Shown here one piece after another: positions 1-6,243 of a stretch of DNA of 13,678 bases. Position numbers and translations under genes: made by a program. The notes under the pieces are model-generated. The model worked only from the letters and a program-made list of their open reading frames with translations, was not told the origin of the DNA and ran no database searches. The stretch spans positions 1-13,678 of the forward strand of contig DYYI01000100.1 in NCBI GenBank assembly GCA_020741755.1, read 5' to 3'. The stretch's first letter is position 1. Each line of letters starts with the position of its first letter. Origin of the DNA: Aliicoccus persicus_A. GTDB taxonomy: Bacteria > Bacillota > Bacilli > Staphylococcales > Salinicoccaceae.

Positions 1-424
1 GTTTAAGAAAAGAAATTTAGCACTTCTACTAGGGTCTGTGCTGTTGCTTGCAGCATGTAACGGTGATGAAGAAACAGAAGAAAGCGATGAACACCAAGGC
101 CATGATCAAGATCATGATTCATCTGAAGTTGCGATGTTAGAAGTAGAGATCGATATGCCTGATACAGCAACTGCGGGCGAGAGTATCGAAATCGGCGCAC
201 ATGTGACATACGATGGTGAAGATGAAACTGAAGCGGATCAAGTAGAGTTTGAAATTAAATTAGACGATGAATCTCTCGATTCAATTGTGGCCGAACATAC
301 AGAAGACGGAAATTACGTTATTGAATACACATTTGAAGATACGGGTGAGTATGAGGTCATTGCACATACAGATGCACATTCATTACACACAATGCCGAAT
401 CAAACAATCACTGTAGAAGATTAA
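1..424 (+). CDS. YtkA-like His-rich lipoprotein, 5' end cut by two bases
   Basis: Reading frame 2 is open from the left edge. The first base is the G of a start codon whose first two bases lie outside the window, giving a protein of about 141 residues that starts MFKKRNLALLLGSVLLLAAC. This is a typical lipoprotein signal with lipobox LAAC and lipidated Cys20; the internal GTG at 38 lies inside that signal and is not the start. The mature protein opens with an acidic linker carrying His32, His35 and His39. A compact beta-rich domain of about 95 residues follows, resembling the YtkA-like family, and ends with a His123, His127, His130, Met132 cluster. Family function is not established; the His and Met residues suggest metal binding (inference). 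It lies 58 bases upstream of the SDR-like gene on the same strand, with no terminator visible between them. The protein is very acidic. Lipoprotein call strong, family call moderate. Confidence 0.85.
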   Translation, partial: FKKRNLALLLGSVLLLAACNGDEETEESDEHQGHDQDHDSSEVAMLEVEIDMPDTATAGESIEIGAHVTYDGEDETEADQVEFEIKLDDESLDSIVAEHTEDGNYVIEYTFEDTGEYEVIAHTDAHSLHTMPNQTITVED

Positions 425-446
425 TTGATTAGATTGTGCTTAAATT

Positions 447-455
447 TGTTATAAT
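447..455 (+). promoter_or_regulatory. Extended -10 promoter before the SDR-like gene
   Basis: TGtTATAAT is a perfect extended -10 element. A possible -35, TTGATT, lies at 425-430 with a long 19-base spacer. The predicted start site near 462 gives a short leader that contains the GGAGG at 472-476. The SDR-like gene may therefore be transcribed separately from the lipoprotein gene as well as by readthrough. Confidence 0.5.
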
Positions 456-482
456 TGTTTGAAATAGCAATGGAGGGATAAT

Positions 483-1094
483 ATGGCAGAAGGTCAGCGT
501 GTCTATATTATATGTAATCCAAACACAGATATCGGAAAAAGTGTTGCATATACTTTGTTAGATGAGAATTATCAAATCATACTGGCTGGACCAGATTATT
601 CAGCACTTAAGGCGTTGCAGAAACAGCTGGATCAAGATGGGTTTAATCATGTTTCTGTCGCACTGTTAGAACCAAGTAAAGAAATAGATTGGAAAAATCT
701 TATTGAAATACTTGAGCGATTGGATAATCAACTGGCAGGTATTATCCATGTACATGAGTATGAATCAACTGATCCTGAATTATTTGAAATGGATTATGAA
801 ATGTTTTCTGCTAAGATGGATGCACATCTCTGGGGCACATATGTCGGTGCAAAACATATCGTGCCGTTGCTACACACAGAGAGCTCTGGTTCACTCTTAC
901 ATCTTGTGGAAACAATGAAAGAAGACGATTTTTCAATGTACAATGCGATGATTAAACGTGCACTTGATGCAATGTTAACGATGATGGCGAAAGAGTTAAA
1001 AGAATCCAATTTAAATATCAAGTATATAGAAGTAGATGATGCTTCATTAAAAGAGGTACTACTTCTTAACCTTGATAATACTGCAAATGAGTAA
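483..1094 (+). CDS. Short SDR-fold protein with degenerate active site
   Basis: The 203-residue protein has the overall pattern of a short-chain dehydrogenase/reductase: an N-terminal Rossmann beta-alpha-beta, a mid-domain segment MDAHLWGTYVGAKHI matching the usual 'DVNLxGTF' helix, and YNAMIKRALDAM matching 'YxASKaAl'. The cofactor and catalytic motifs are eroded. TGxxxGIG reads CNPNTDIG (residues 11-18), NNAG reads HVHE (89-92), the tetrad Asn becomes His115, the Ser position holds Val142 or Glu143, Tyr153 is kept, and the Lys becomes Ile157. It is also shorter than the usual 240-260 residues. It probably does not catalyse a standard SDR reaction and may be a binding or regulatory pseudoenzyme (inference). 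The start is supported by GGAGG at 472-476. The reading frame is intact with normal codon use, so it is not a decayed pseudogene. A hairpin terminator follows. Confidence 0.8.
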   Translation: MAEGQRVYIICNPNTDIGKSVAYTLLDENYQIILAGPDYSALKALQKQLDQDGFNHVSVALLEPSKEIDWKNLIEILERLDNQLAGIIHVHEYESTDPELFEMDYEMFSAKMDAHLWGTYVGAKHIVPLLHTESSGSLLHLVETMKEDDFSMYNAMIKRALDAMLTMMAKELKESNLNIKYIEVDDASLKEVLLLNLDNTANE

Positions 1095-1099
1095 TTGAG

Positions 1100-1138
1100 A
1101 AAGTGAATGGTTCTCGCAATATAGACCATTCACTTTTT
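1100..1138 (+). terminator. Intrinsic terminator after the SDR-like gene
   Basis: AAAGTGAATGGT at 1100-1111 pairs perfectly with ACCATTCACTTT at 1125-1136, giving a 12-bp stem and 13-base loop that run into TTTTT (1134-1138). It begins five bases after the stop and separates this unit from the iron-uptake operon. Confidence 0.85.
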
Positions 1139-1202
1139 ATGTTTAATTTGTGTCTGAAGTTCATCCTTTAAAAGGAAAAGCGTATTCTAATTGTAAAATA
1201 TC

Positions 1203-1231
1203 TTGACTACATAATTATGATATACTAAGAT
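1203..1231 (+). promoter_or_regulatory. Promoter of the iron-siderophore (sst) operon
   Basis: Two overlapping readings are possible. One is an extended -10, TGaTATACT, at 1218-1226. The other is TTGACT at 1203-1208, a 17-base spacer and TAAGAT at 1226-1231. Both place the start site at roughly 1233-1240, just before the two palindromic operators. The wider gap 1139-1320 holds nothing else I can name except a small TCCTTT-A-AAAGGA palindrome at 1164-1176. Confidence 0.55.
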
Positions 1232-1247
1232 TAAAATCGTAATTGAT

Positions 1248-1266
1248 ATTGAGAATCGTTCTCAAT
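1248..1266 (+). promoter_or_regulatory. Fur-box-like operator 1
   Basis: ATTGAGAATCGTTCTCAAT is a perfect 8-3-8 palindrome. Its inner 15 bases (TGAGAAT-C-GTTCTCA) resemble the Fur 7-1-7 motif TGATAAT-N-ATTATCA. It lies just downstream of the predicted -10, where repressor binding would block transcription, and upstream of an iron-siderophore uptake operon, the expected setting for Fur control. Confidence 0.75.
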
Positions 1267-1280
1267 TAGAATGATTCTAA
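1266..1280 (+). promoter_or_regulatory. Fur-box-like operator 2
   Basis: TTAGAAT-G-ATTCTAA is a perfect 7-1-7 palindrome that abuts operator 1, sharing base 1266. The geometry is exactly that of a Fur-family dimer site. The pair suggests binding of two dimers side by side, 41 bases before the first permease start. Confidence 0.65.
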
Positions 1281-1320
1281 ATAAGATTATACACTTGGTG
1301 TTGTTAGGTAGGTTATTTGA

Positions 1321-2289
1321 ATGGTAAAGCATTTGTTTCGTCTTGATGTACTGTTTGTTTTGCTGATTGTTTTATCGATTGCATCGATGTTTGTTGGTGT
1401 ATCGGCAATTAGTATCACAGATATATTCTCACTGAGTGAGTACCAACAAAATATTCTGTTCTCCAGTCGATTTCCACGAACAATGGCAATCATCATTGCT
1501 GGTGCAGCGCTTGCTGTCTGTGGTTTAGTGATGCAGCAGTTGACGCGAAATAAGTTTGTTTCACCAACGACTGCAGGTACGACAGAGTGGGCGCAGCTCG
1601 GTATACTGCTCGGAATGATTTTCTTCCCTGCAATATCGATCTTTGGTCGACTAGGATTTGCAACTGTTCTTGCTGTACTGGGTACGTTACTTTTCATGAG
1701 AATTATCACAAGCATAAAGTTTAAAGACGTAATATTTGTACCATTAATCGGTCTAATGCTCGGTAGCGTGGTCGCGAGTGTGACGACATTCATAGCGATT
1801 CGTGAAAATGCATTACAAGCAATATCCGGATGGATGCATGGTAACTTTGCCATGATGACGACAGGACGATATGAAATCATGTATATAACAATTCCGATGT
1901 TCATCATCGTCATGTTATTTGCCAGTCGTTTTACAGTTGCTGGGATGGGTGAGGAGTTTTCTAAAAACCTAGGTCTTAACTACAAATTTGTTTTAAACAC
2001 CGGTCTGTTCTTAACTGCAGCATTAACCGCTGTTATTGTAGTTTCAGTTGGATTACTTCCGTTTTTAGGTTTGATTGTCCCAAATATCGTCTCGATATTT
2101 AGAGGAGATCATCTTAAAAACACAATTCTCATAACAGCTTTAGTCGGTGCAATCTTTGTAATGATATGTGATATTATTGGGCGAATTATTATATATCCTT
2201 ATGAGGTTTCAGTTGGACTGGTTATTGCAACGGTTGGTAGCGGAATTTTCCTAATCTTAATATTCAAGAGGGCTAAACATGACAGATAA
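1321..2289 (+). CDS. sstA: Iron-siderophore ABC transporter permease (FecCD type), SstA-like
   Basis: The 322-residue, very hydrophobic protein has about eight to nine membrane segments, as in the FecCD/BtuC permease family. Family marks seen are RFPRT (50-54) opening the conserved 'RxPRt..a...GaaLa..G...Q' stretch (50-73), and LGLIVPNI (249-256), the loop that contacts the ATPase. It should form half of the membrane channel for ferric siderophore import, paired with the next gene. The start is supported by AGGTAGG at 1306-1312. Its last 11 bases overlap the second permease, implying translational coupling. The two Fur-like sites upstream indicate induction under iron starvation. The symbol follows the S. 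aureus sstABCD operon, which has the same gene order and the same neighbour, murB. YclN of Bacillus subtilis is the other close family model. Confidence 0.9.
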   Translation: MVKHLFRLDVLFVLLIVLSIASMFVGVSAISITDIFSLSEYQQNILFSSRFPRTMAIIIAGAALAVCGLVMQQLTRNKFVSPTTAGTTEWAQLGILLGMIFFPAISIFGRLGFATVLAVLGTLLFMRIITSIKFKDVIFVPLIGLMLGSVVASVTTFIAIRENALQAISGWMHGNFAMMTTGRYEIMYITIPMFIIVMLFASRFTVAGMGEEFSKNLGLNYKFVLNTGLFLTAALTAVIVVSVGLLPFLGLIVPNIVSIFRGDHLKNTILITALVGAIFVMICDIIGRIIIYPYEVSVGLVIATVGSGIFLILIFKRAKHDR

Positions 2290-3238
2290 GAGAAGAAATC
2301 GCCTACTCATAATCCTTACTGTTGCAGCCATAGGACTCATCGCATTTTACATGTTGTATCAATTAAATCCAGATATTCTATTCTATCAATTACCTTCTAG
2401 AACAAAGCGTGTTGTCGCAATTGTCATCGTTGCAGTAGCGATTGCAGTTTCAACAGTAATATTCCAGACTATTGTGAACAATCGTATATTAACGCCTTCA
2501 ATCATGGGGCTTGACTCAGTATACATGTTTATACAAACGTCTATTATATTTTTTGCTGGCGCAACATCTACATTGCTTCTAGATAATCGTATCAATTACT
2601 TTGTCAGCGTAATACTACTTGTAATTTTTACAGTGCTCGTGTTTAAGTATCTATTTAAGTTTACTGGTAATAATGTTTTTCTATTATTACTCATCGGAAT
2701 TATACTCGGTACATTTTTTGGGAATTTAGCATCCTTTATGCAATTGTTGATCGATCCACAGGACTTTATGGTGTTACAAAGCCGAATGTTTGGTTCGTTT
2801 TCTTCAGTAAATGAACAATTGCTGTTATTCACTTCAATTATCATTATTATTCTTTTGATAATCGTATTTAAAGATTTCGGATCGCTAGATGTGTTAGCCT
2901 TAGGGAGAGAACATGCAGTCAACTTAGGTGTGAATTATGATCGCAAAGTGTCGCAATTACTGATTATAATTGCTATCCTAGTATCTATATCAACAGCTTT
3001 AGTTGGTCCTATAATGTTCTTAGGGTTACTTGTTGTTAATATTGCACATGAGATATTTGAAACATTTAGGCATAGATATATGATTATAGGAACGATGCTA
3101 TTTAGTATTATTGCATTGTTACTTGGTCAGATGGTTGTGCAATTTGTATTCAATAACAATATCGAGTTAAGCATAATAATTAACTTAGTCGGTGGACTGT
3201 ACTTTATATACTTAGTTTTAAAAAGGAGTCAAAAATGA
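2279..3238 (+). CDS. sstB: Iron-siderophore ABC transporter permease (FecCD type), SstB-like
   Basis: The 319-residue integral membrane protein is the second FecCD-family permease and probable heterodimer partner of the upstream product. After a basic N-terminus (KRRNR) it shows the conserved arginine-rich entry RTKRVVAI (41-48) followed by the 'VFQ..v.N....P...G' region (60-77). The coupling-loop segment GLLVVNIAHEI lies at 249-259. The start overlaps the upstream gene by 11 bases and its stop overlaps the ATPase start as ATGA (3235-3238), so translation of all three genes is probably coupled. Compared with canonical FecCD members the loop has VVN where 'VPH' is common, a feature I recall from YclO/SstB-type subunits but cannot verify here. 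Confidence 0.88.
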   Translation: MTDKRRNRLLIILTVAAIGLIAFYMLYQLNPDILFYQLPSRTKRVVAIVIVAVAIAVSTVIFQTIVNNRILTPSIMGLDSVYMFIQTSIIFFAGATSTLLLDNRINYFVSVILLVIFTVLVFKYLFKFTGNNVFLLLLIGIILGTFFGNLASFMQLLIDPQDFMVLQSRMFGSFSSVNEQLLLFTSIIIIILLIIVFKDFGSLDVLALGREHAVNLGVNYDRKVSQLLIIIAILVSISTALVGPIMFLGLLVVNIAHEIFETFRHRYMIIGTMLFSIIALLLGQMVVQFVFNNNIELSIIINLVGGLYFIYLVLKRSQK

Positions 3239-4050
3239 TAAATGTAAAAGGGATCACAAAATATTTCGGTAAGAAGCCTGTCGTAGACGATGTTTCAATT
3301 TCCATAGGTAAAGGGCGTATCACATCGATAATTGGGCCGAACGGTGCTGGGAAATCAACAGTGTTGTCAATGGTAACAAGACTTCTTAGCAATGACTCTG
3401 GAGAAGTGCTTGTTGAGGGAGAGAATATTTTAACACAACCAAGTGATGCACTTGCGAAGAAAATTTCAATCCTGAAACAATCGAACCATTTACAATTAAA
3501 AATTACTGTTAGACAGCTGATTGCTTTCGGACGTTACCCATACTCAAAAGGACGGTTGACTGAAGAGGATGAGCGTGTGATCGACGAAACAATTCAATAT
3601 ATGGAACTCGAGGAATATGAACACAGTTACATAAATGAATTATCGGGCGGTCAGCGTCAACGAGCTTATATCGGTATGACAATCGCACAGGATACTGAAT
3701 ATATATTCTTAGATGAACCTTTAAACAATTTAGATATGAAACATTCAGTGCAAATCATGCAAATTCTCAGAAGACTTGTCAGAGAACGAGATAAAACAAT
3801 CATTATCGTCATTCACGATATTAACTTTGCCTCTTGTTACTCGGATGATATCGTTGCACTAAAACATGGTAAGGTAGCCATTAGTGGAACAAAAGATCAA
3901 GTCATCAAAAAAGAAGTCTTAGAAGAAATTTATGAAATGGACATGAATATCGAAGTGATTGGCGGACAACAGATCTGTGTCTACTTTGATGAGAAATGTA
4001 CAACTGCGAATGAGCTGAGTGCACTGCAAAAGGTAAAAGTAGCTCAATAA
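3235..4050 (+). CDS. sstC: Iron-siderophore ABC transporter ATPase, SstC-like
   Basis: The 271-residue ATP-binding subunit drives siderophore import. All catalytic elements are present: Walker A GPNGAGKST (34-42), Q-loop KQ (81-82), signature LSGGQRQR (136-143), Walker B IFLDEP (157-162), D-loop NNLD (164-167) and switch His194 (VIHD). The family-typical GRYPYSKGRLT segment at 99-109 follows the Q-loop, as in FepC/FhuC-type ATPases. The length is normal. AAAAGGAG at 3221-3228 provides the ribosome binding site within the end of sstB. Only 32 bases separate it from the binding-protein gene and no terminator lies there, so all four genes should share one transcript. Confidence 0.93.
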   Translation: MINVKGITKYFGKKPVVDDVSISIGKGRITSIIGPNGAGKSTVLSMVTRLLSNDSGEVLVEGENILTQPSDALAKKISILKQSNHLQLKITVRQLIAFGRYPYSKGRLTEEDERVIDETIQYMELEEYEHSYINELSGGQRQRAYIGMTIAQDTEYIFLDEPLNNLDMKHSVQIMQILRRLVRERDKTIIIVIHDINFASCYSDDIVALKHGKVAISGTKDQVIKKEVLEEIYEMDMNIEVIGGQQICVYFDEKCTTANELSALQKVKVAQ

Positions 4051-4082
4051 ATATATATTCAAAAGGAAGAAGTGCATATTAA

Positions 4083-5111
4083 ATGAAAACTCTATATAAA
4101 TCTTTAGGAATTACTTTAGCTTCAGTCGTTGCAGTTTCTGTTTTCGCAAGTAATGATGAAGTCGTTTTAGCACAAGATGAAGAAACTGTAACAATTGAAA
4201 ATAACTTTACGATCAGTCCACCAAGAGGTACAGAAGGTGATTCAGAAGAGCACAACGAAACAGTAGAAATTGCTAAAAATCCTGAGAATGTTGTAATTTT
4301 CGACTTAGGTCTAGCGACAACATTTGTTGAATTAGGGATTGAAGATGCAATCGCTGGTTTACCTAAAGGTGAGAACAATGCAAGTTTATCTGAAGACTTA
4401 GCAGTGTTTGAAGATGAACAATTTGAAAATTTAGGTGGATTATTCGAACCAAACTACGAATTGATTGCACAGATCCAACCGGAGTTAATCTTGTTAAGTG
4501 GACGTCAGTCATCAACGGATATCATTGCAGAACTTGAAGCTGCGGCACCAAATGCAGAAATCGTTAATATCACAGCAAATAACGTAAACTACATTGAAGA
4601 TATTAAAGCTTCAACATTAATTCTTGGTGAATTATTTGAAGTTGAAGAAGAAGCAGAAACGTTAGTTGAAGAACTAGACACAAGAATCGAAGAATTAAAT
4701 GAAATGATTGATGCTGGAGACAATTCAATGCTATTCATCCAAACAAATGGTGGAGATCTAGCATTCCACGGTGTTGGTGGACGTTACGGATTCCTATTTG
4801 AAGAGTTAAACTTTGAAATTGCAGGGGAACTCACAGACACTGAGACAGAAAACCATGGTAACCAAGTGTCATTTGAATTTATTGCAGAATCAAACCCAGA
4901 ATTAATCTTCGTCATGGACCGTGGTGCAGCAACATCTACAGGTGAAGCAACGAACATTGATGTTCTAGTGAACGATGTGACGAGTAGTGTCGCAGCCGTT
5001 CAAAACGAAAACATCTACGAACTATCACCAGTACCTTGGTACTTAAATGCAGGTGGATATGGTACTTTAATGACTCAGTTAGACGAGATTGAAGCAGCTG
5101 TAGCAGAATAA
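4083..5111 (+). CDS. sstD: Siderophore-binding protein, SstD/YclQ-like, without lipobox cysteine
   Basis: The 342-residue periplasmic-binding-protein-type receptor (Fe/B12 class III fold) captures ferric siderophore and delivers it to the upstream permease. The ligand-binding fold covers about residues 60-340, including NVVIFDLG near the N-terminus and a long connecting helix (EVEEEAETLVEELDTRIEEL). In S. aureus the orthologue takes up catechol-type siderophores; the ligand here is inferred. The N-terminus is a good signal peptide, but the expected lipobox ends VFAS (20-23) instead of an L-x-A-C form, and the whole protein contains no cysteine. Codon 23 is AGT, one base from TGT (Cys). An in-frame TAA at 4080-4082 directly precedes the ATG, so a longer N-terminus is excluded. 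AAGGAAG at 4063-4069 is the ribosome binding site. Cleavage by signal peptidase I after Ala22 is possible. The protein is very acidic. Confidence 0.9.
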   Translation: MKTLYKSLGITLASVVAVSVFASNDEVVLAQDEETVTIENNFTISPPRGTEGDSEEHNETVEIAKNPENVVIFDLGLATTFVELGIEDAIAGLPKGENNASLSEDLAVFEDEQFENLGGLFEPNYELIAQIQPELILLSGRQSSTDIIAELEAAAPNAEIVNITANNVNYIEDIKASTLILGELFEVEEEAETLVEELDTRIEELNEMIDAGDNSMLFIQTNGGDLAFHGVGGRYGFLFEELNFEIAGELTDTETENHGNQVSFEFIAESNPELIFVMDRGAATSTGEATNIDVLVNDVTSSVAAVQNENIYELSPVPWYLNAGGYGTLMTQLDEIEAAVAE

Positions 5112-5121
5112 TATAAATAAC

Positions 5122-5150
5122 AGACGCACATTAGTCGTGCGTCTTTTTTT
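5122..5150 (+). terminator. Intrinsic terminator of the sst operon
   Basis: AGACGCAC (5122-5129) pairs with GTGCGTCT (5137-5144) around a 7-base loop, followed by seven T (5144-5150). It starts 11 bases after the sstD stop. Confidence 0.9.
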
Positions 5151-5155
5151 ATGCA

Positions 5156-5189
5156 CAAAATAGGATCAGACGGGTTATTCTGATCCTAT
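5156..5189 (-). terminator. Intrinsic terminator of murB
   Basis: An 11-bp perfect stem is formed by 5160-5170 and 5179-5189 (ATAGGATCAGA with its complement) around an 8-base loop. Read on the minus strand it is followed by TTTT, from AAAA at 5157-5160. It lies 12 bases beyond the murB stop and back to back with the sst terminator. Confidence 0.75.
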
Positions 5190-5201
5190 AGAAAGAATAT
5201 A

Positions 5202-6119
5202 TTATAATTTTTCTCCAATTATTCTTACTTCTCGATTTAACTCAACGCCGAATTGCTGTGCAACTTCCTCTTGGACATACTTGATCAAATCTTCGTAATC
5301 ACTCGCTGTCCCACCATCAACATTCACCATGAATCCAGCATGTTTCTTAGAAACTTCTACGCCACCAATACGATAGCCCTGTAGTCCTGCATCTTGGATT
5401 AATTTCCCGGCAAAATTCCCAGGTGGTCTTTGAAAAACACTGCCACAAGAAGGATATTCCAACGGTTGCTTTGATTCACGTTTCTCAGTTAAATCATCCA
5501 TTATTGCTTTAATTTCTTGCTTGTCTCCGTATTCAAGTTGGAATGTTGCTTCCATTATGATTGAATCATTTCTTTGAAATATAGATGTACGGTAGTCAAG
5601 TTCTAATTCATCACGATTGAGAGTAAGGATATTGCCATCTTGATCAATCGCTTTGACCTCTTTAATACAATCTTTCACTTCACCGATGTAAGCACCAGCA
5701 TTCATGTATATTGCGCCACCAACAGAACCTGGAATCCCACATGCAAATTCGAGTCCTCTGAGTTCATTTTCGAGCGCATCACGACTCGCTTGAATAATTG
5801 GGTAACCGCTCCCGACGACGAGCTCTTTATCGTTTACGTGACAGTAGCGAATGTCTAATAGATTAAATACAACGCCACGAATGCCGCCATCGCGAATAAT
5901 GACATTCGAGCCATTGCCTAAAAAGGTGACTGGCACGTTATTCTCTTTACAGTATTTAATTGCTTCAGCTGTATCTTCTAGTGTTTTTACAGTAAGATAA
6001 ACATCTGCGTTTCCGCCTGTTTTAGTATATGTGTAATGTTTTAAAGGCTCATTTATTTTTATGTTTGAATGTGTTAATCGATCAGCTAAATCAGCTGCAA
6101 TTTTTTGTGTATCCATCAT
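5202..6119 (-). CDS. murB: UDP-N-acetylenolpyruvoylglucosamine reductase MurB
   Basis: The 305-residue FAD enzyme reduces UDP-GlcNAc-enolpyruvate to UDP-MurNAc with NADPH, the second committed step of cytoplasmic peptidoglycan precursor synthesis. FAD-binding motifs are clear: GNGSN (68-72), GSG (103-105) and IPGSVGGA (129-136), then YRTS (176-179). The C-terminal catalytic domain has PSCGSVF (223-229), whose serine is the proton donor, and the final NREVRIIG (295-302), whose glutamate is catalytic. The motif pattern and length match the type II MurB of Gram-positive cocci. The start is supported by GGAGG nine bases upstream (complement of 6129-6133); the adjacent second ATG is an equally possible start two codons from the first. 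It is a single-gene unit with its own terminator, next to the sst operon as I recall from S. aureus. Confidence 0.97.
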   Translation of the reverse strand: MMDTQKIAADLADRLTHSNIKINEPLKHYTYTKTGGNADVYLTVKTLEDTAEAIKYCKENNVPVTFLGNGSNVIIRDGGIRGVVFNLLDIRYCHVNDKELVVGSGYPIIQASRDALENELRGLEFACGIPGSVGGAIYMNAGAYIGEVKDCIKEVKAIDQDGNILTLNRDELELDYRTSIFQRNDSIIMEATFQLEYGDKQEIKAIMDDLTEKRESKQPLEYPSCGSVFQRPPGNFAGKLIQDAGLQGYRIGGVEVSKKHAGFMVNVDGGTASDYEDLIKYVQEEVAQQFGVELNREVRIIGEKL

Positions 6120-6152
6120 TAGGTTAAACCTCCGAATGATAAAATAATAGCT

Positions 6153-6161
6153 ATAATATCA
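6153..6161 (-). promoter_or_regulatory. Probable murB promoter (extended -10)
   Basis: On the minus strand this reads TGaTATTAT, an extended -10 element 34 bases before the murB start codon. No convincing -35 is visible (TGTTCA at 17-base spacing is a weak match). Confidence 0.4.
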
Positions 6162-6177
6162 TTGAATTGTTAATATG

Positions 6178-6199
6178 AACATACTTTCGGAAATATGTT
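6178..6199. promoter_or_regulatory. Inverted repeat between divergent murB and EMYY lipoprotein genes
   Basis: AACATA (6178-6183) with TATGTT (6194-6199), and inner TTTC (6185-6188) with GAAA (6190-6193), form a near-palindrome with one unpaired base at 6184. It sits between the two promoter regions, upstream of both, and could be an operator. No regulator is identified. Confidence 0.3.
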
Positions 6200-6200
6200 G

Positions 6201-6221
6201 TGCTATATTCTATTATATAAT
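6201..6221 (+). promoter_or_regulatory. Probable promoter of the EMYY-motif lipoprotein gene
   Basis: Two -10 candidates lie close together: the extended form TGcTATATT at 6201-6209 and a consensus TATAAT at 6216-6221. Neither has a good -35 at 16-18 bases. I cannot choose between them. Confidence 0.35.
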
Positions 6222-6243
6222 AGTTTTCTAGGAATGTGATGAA

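Noticed and set aside
38..40. GTG as start of the first lipoprotein
   Set aside because: The frame is open to the window edge and the upstream residues complete a lipoprotein signal; GTG lies within its hydrophobic core.
1164..1176. TCCTTT-A-AAAGGA palindrome before the sst promoter
   Set aside because: It is short, has no T-run, and lies well upstream of the predicted promoter; no role can be supported.
1203..1226. TTGACT paired with TATACT as one promoter
   Set aside because: The spacer would be 12 bases, too short; each element was kept in a separate alternative reading.
1287..1913. Long minus-strand open frame opposite the first permease gene
   Set aside because: It is the shadow of a clear FecCD permease; its own translation lacks a ribosome binding site or recognisable domain.
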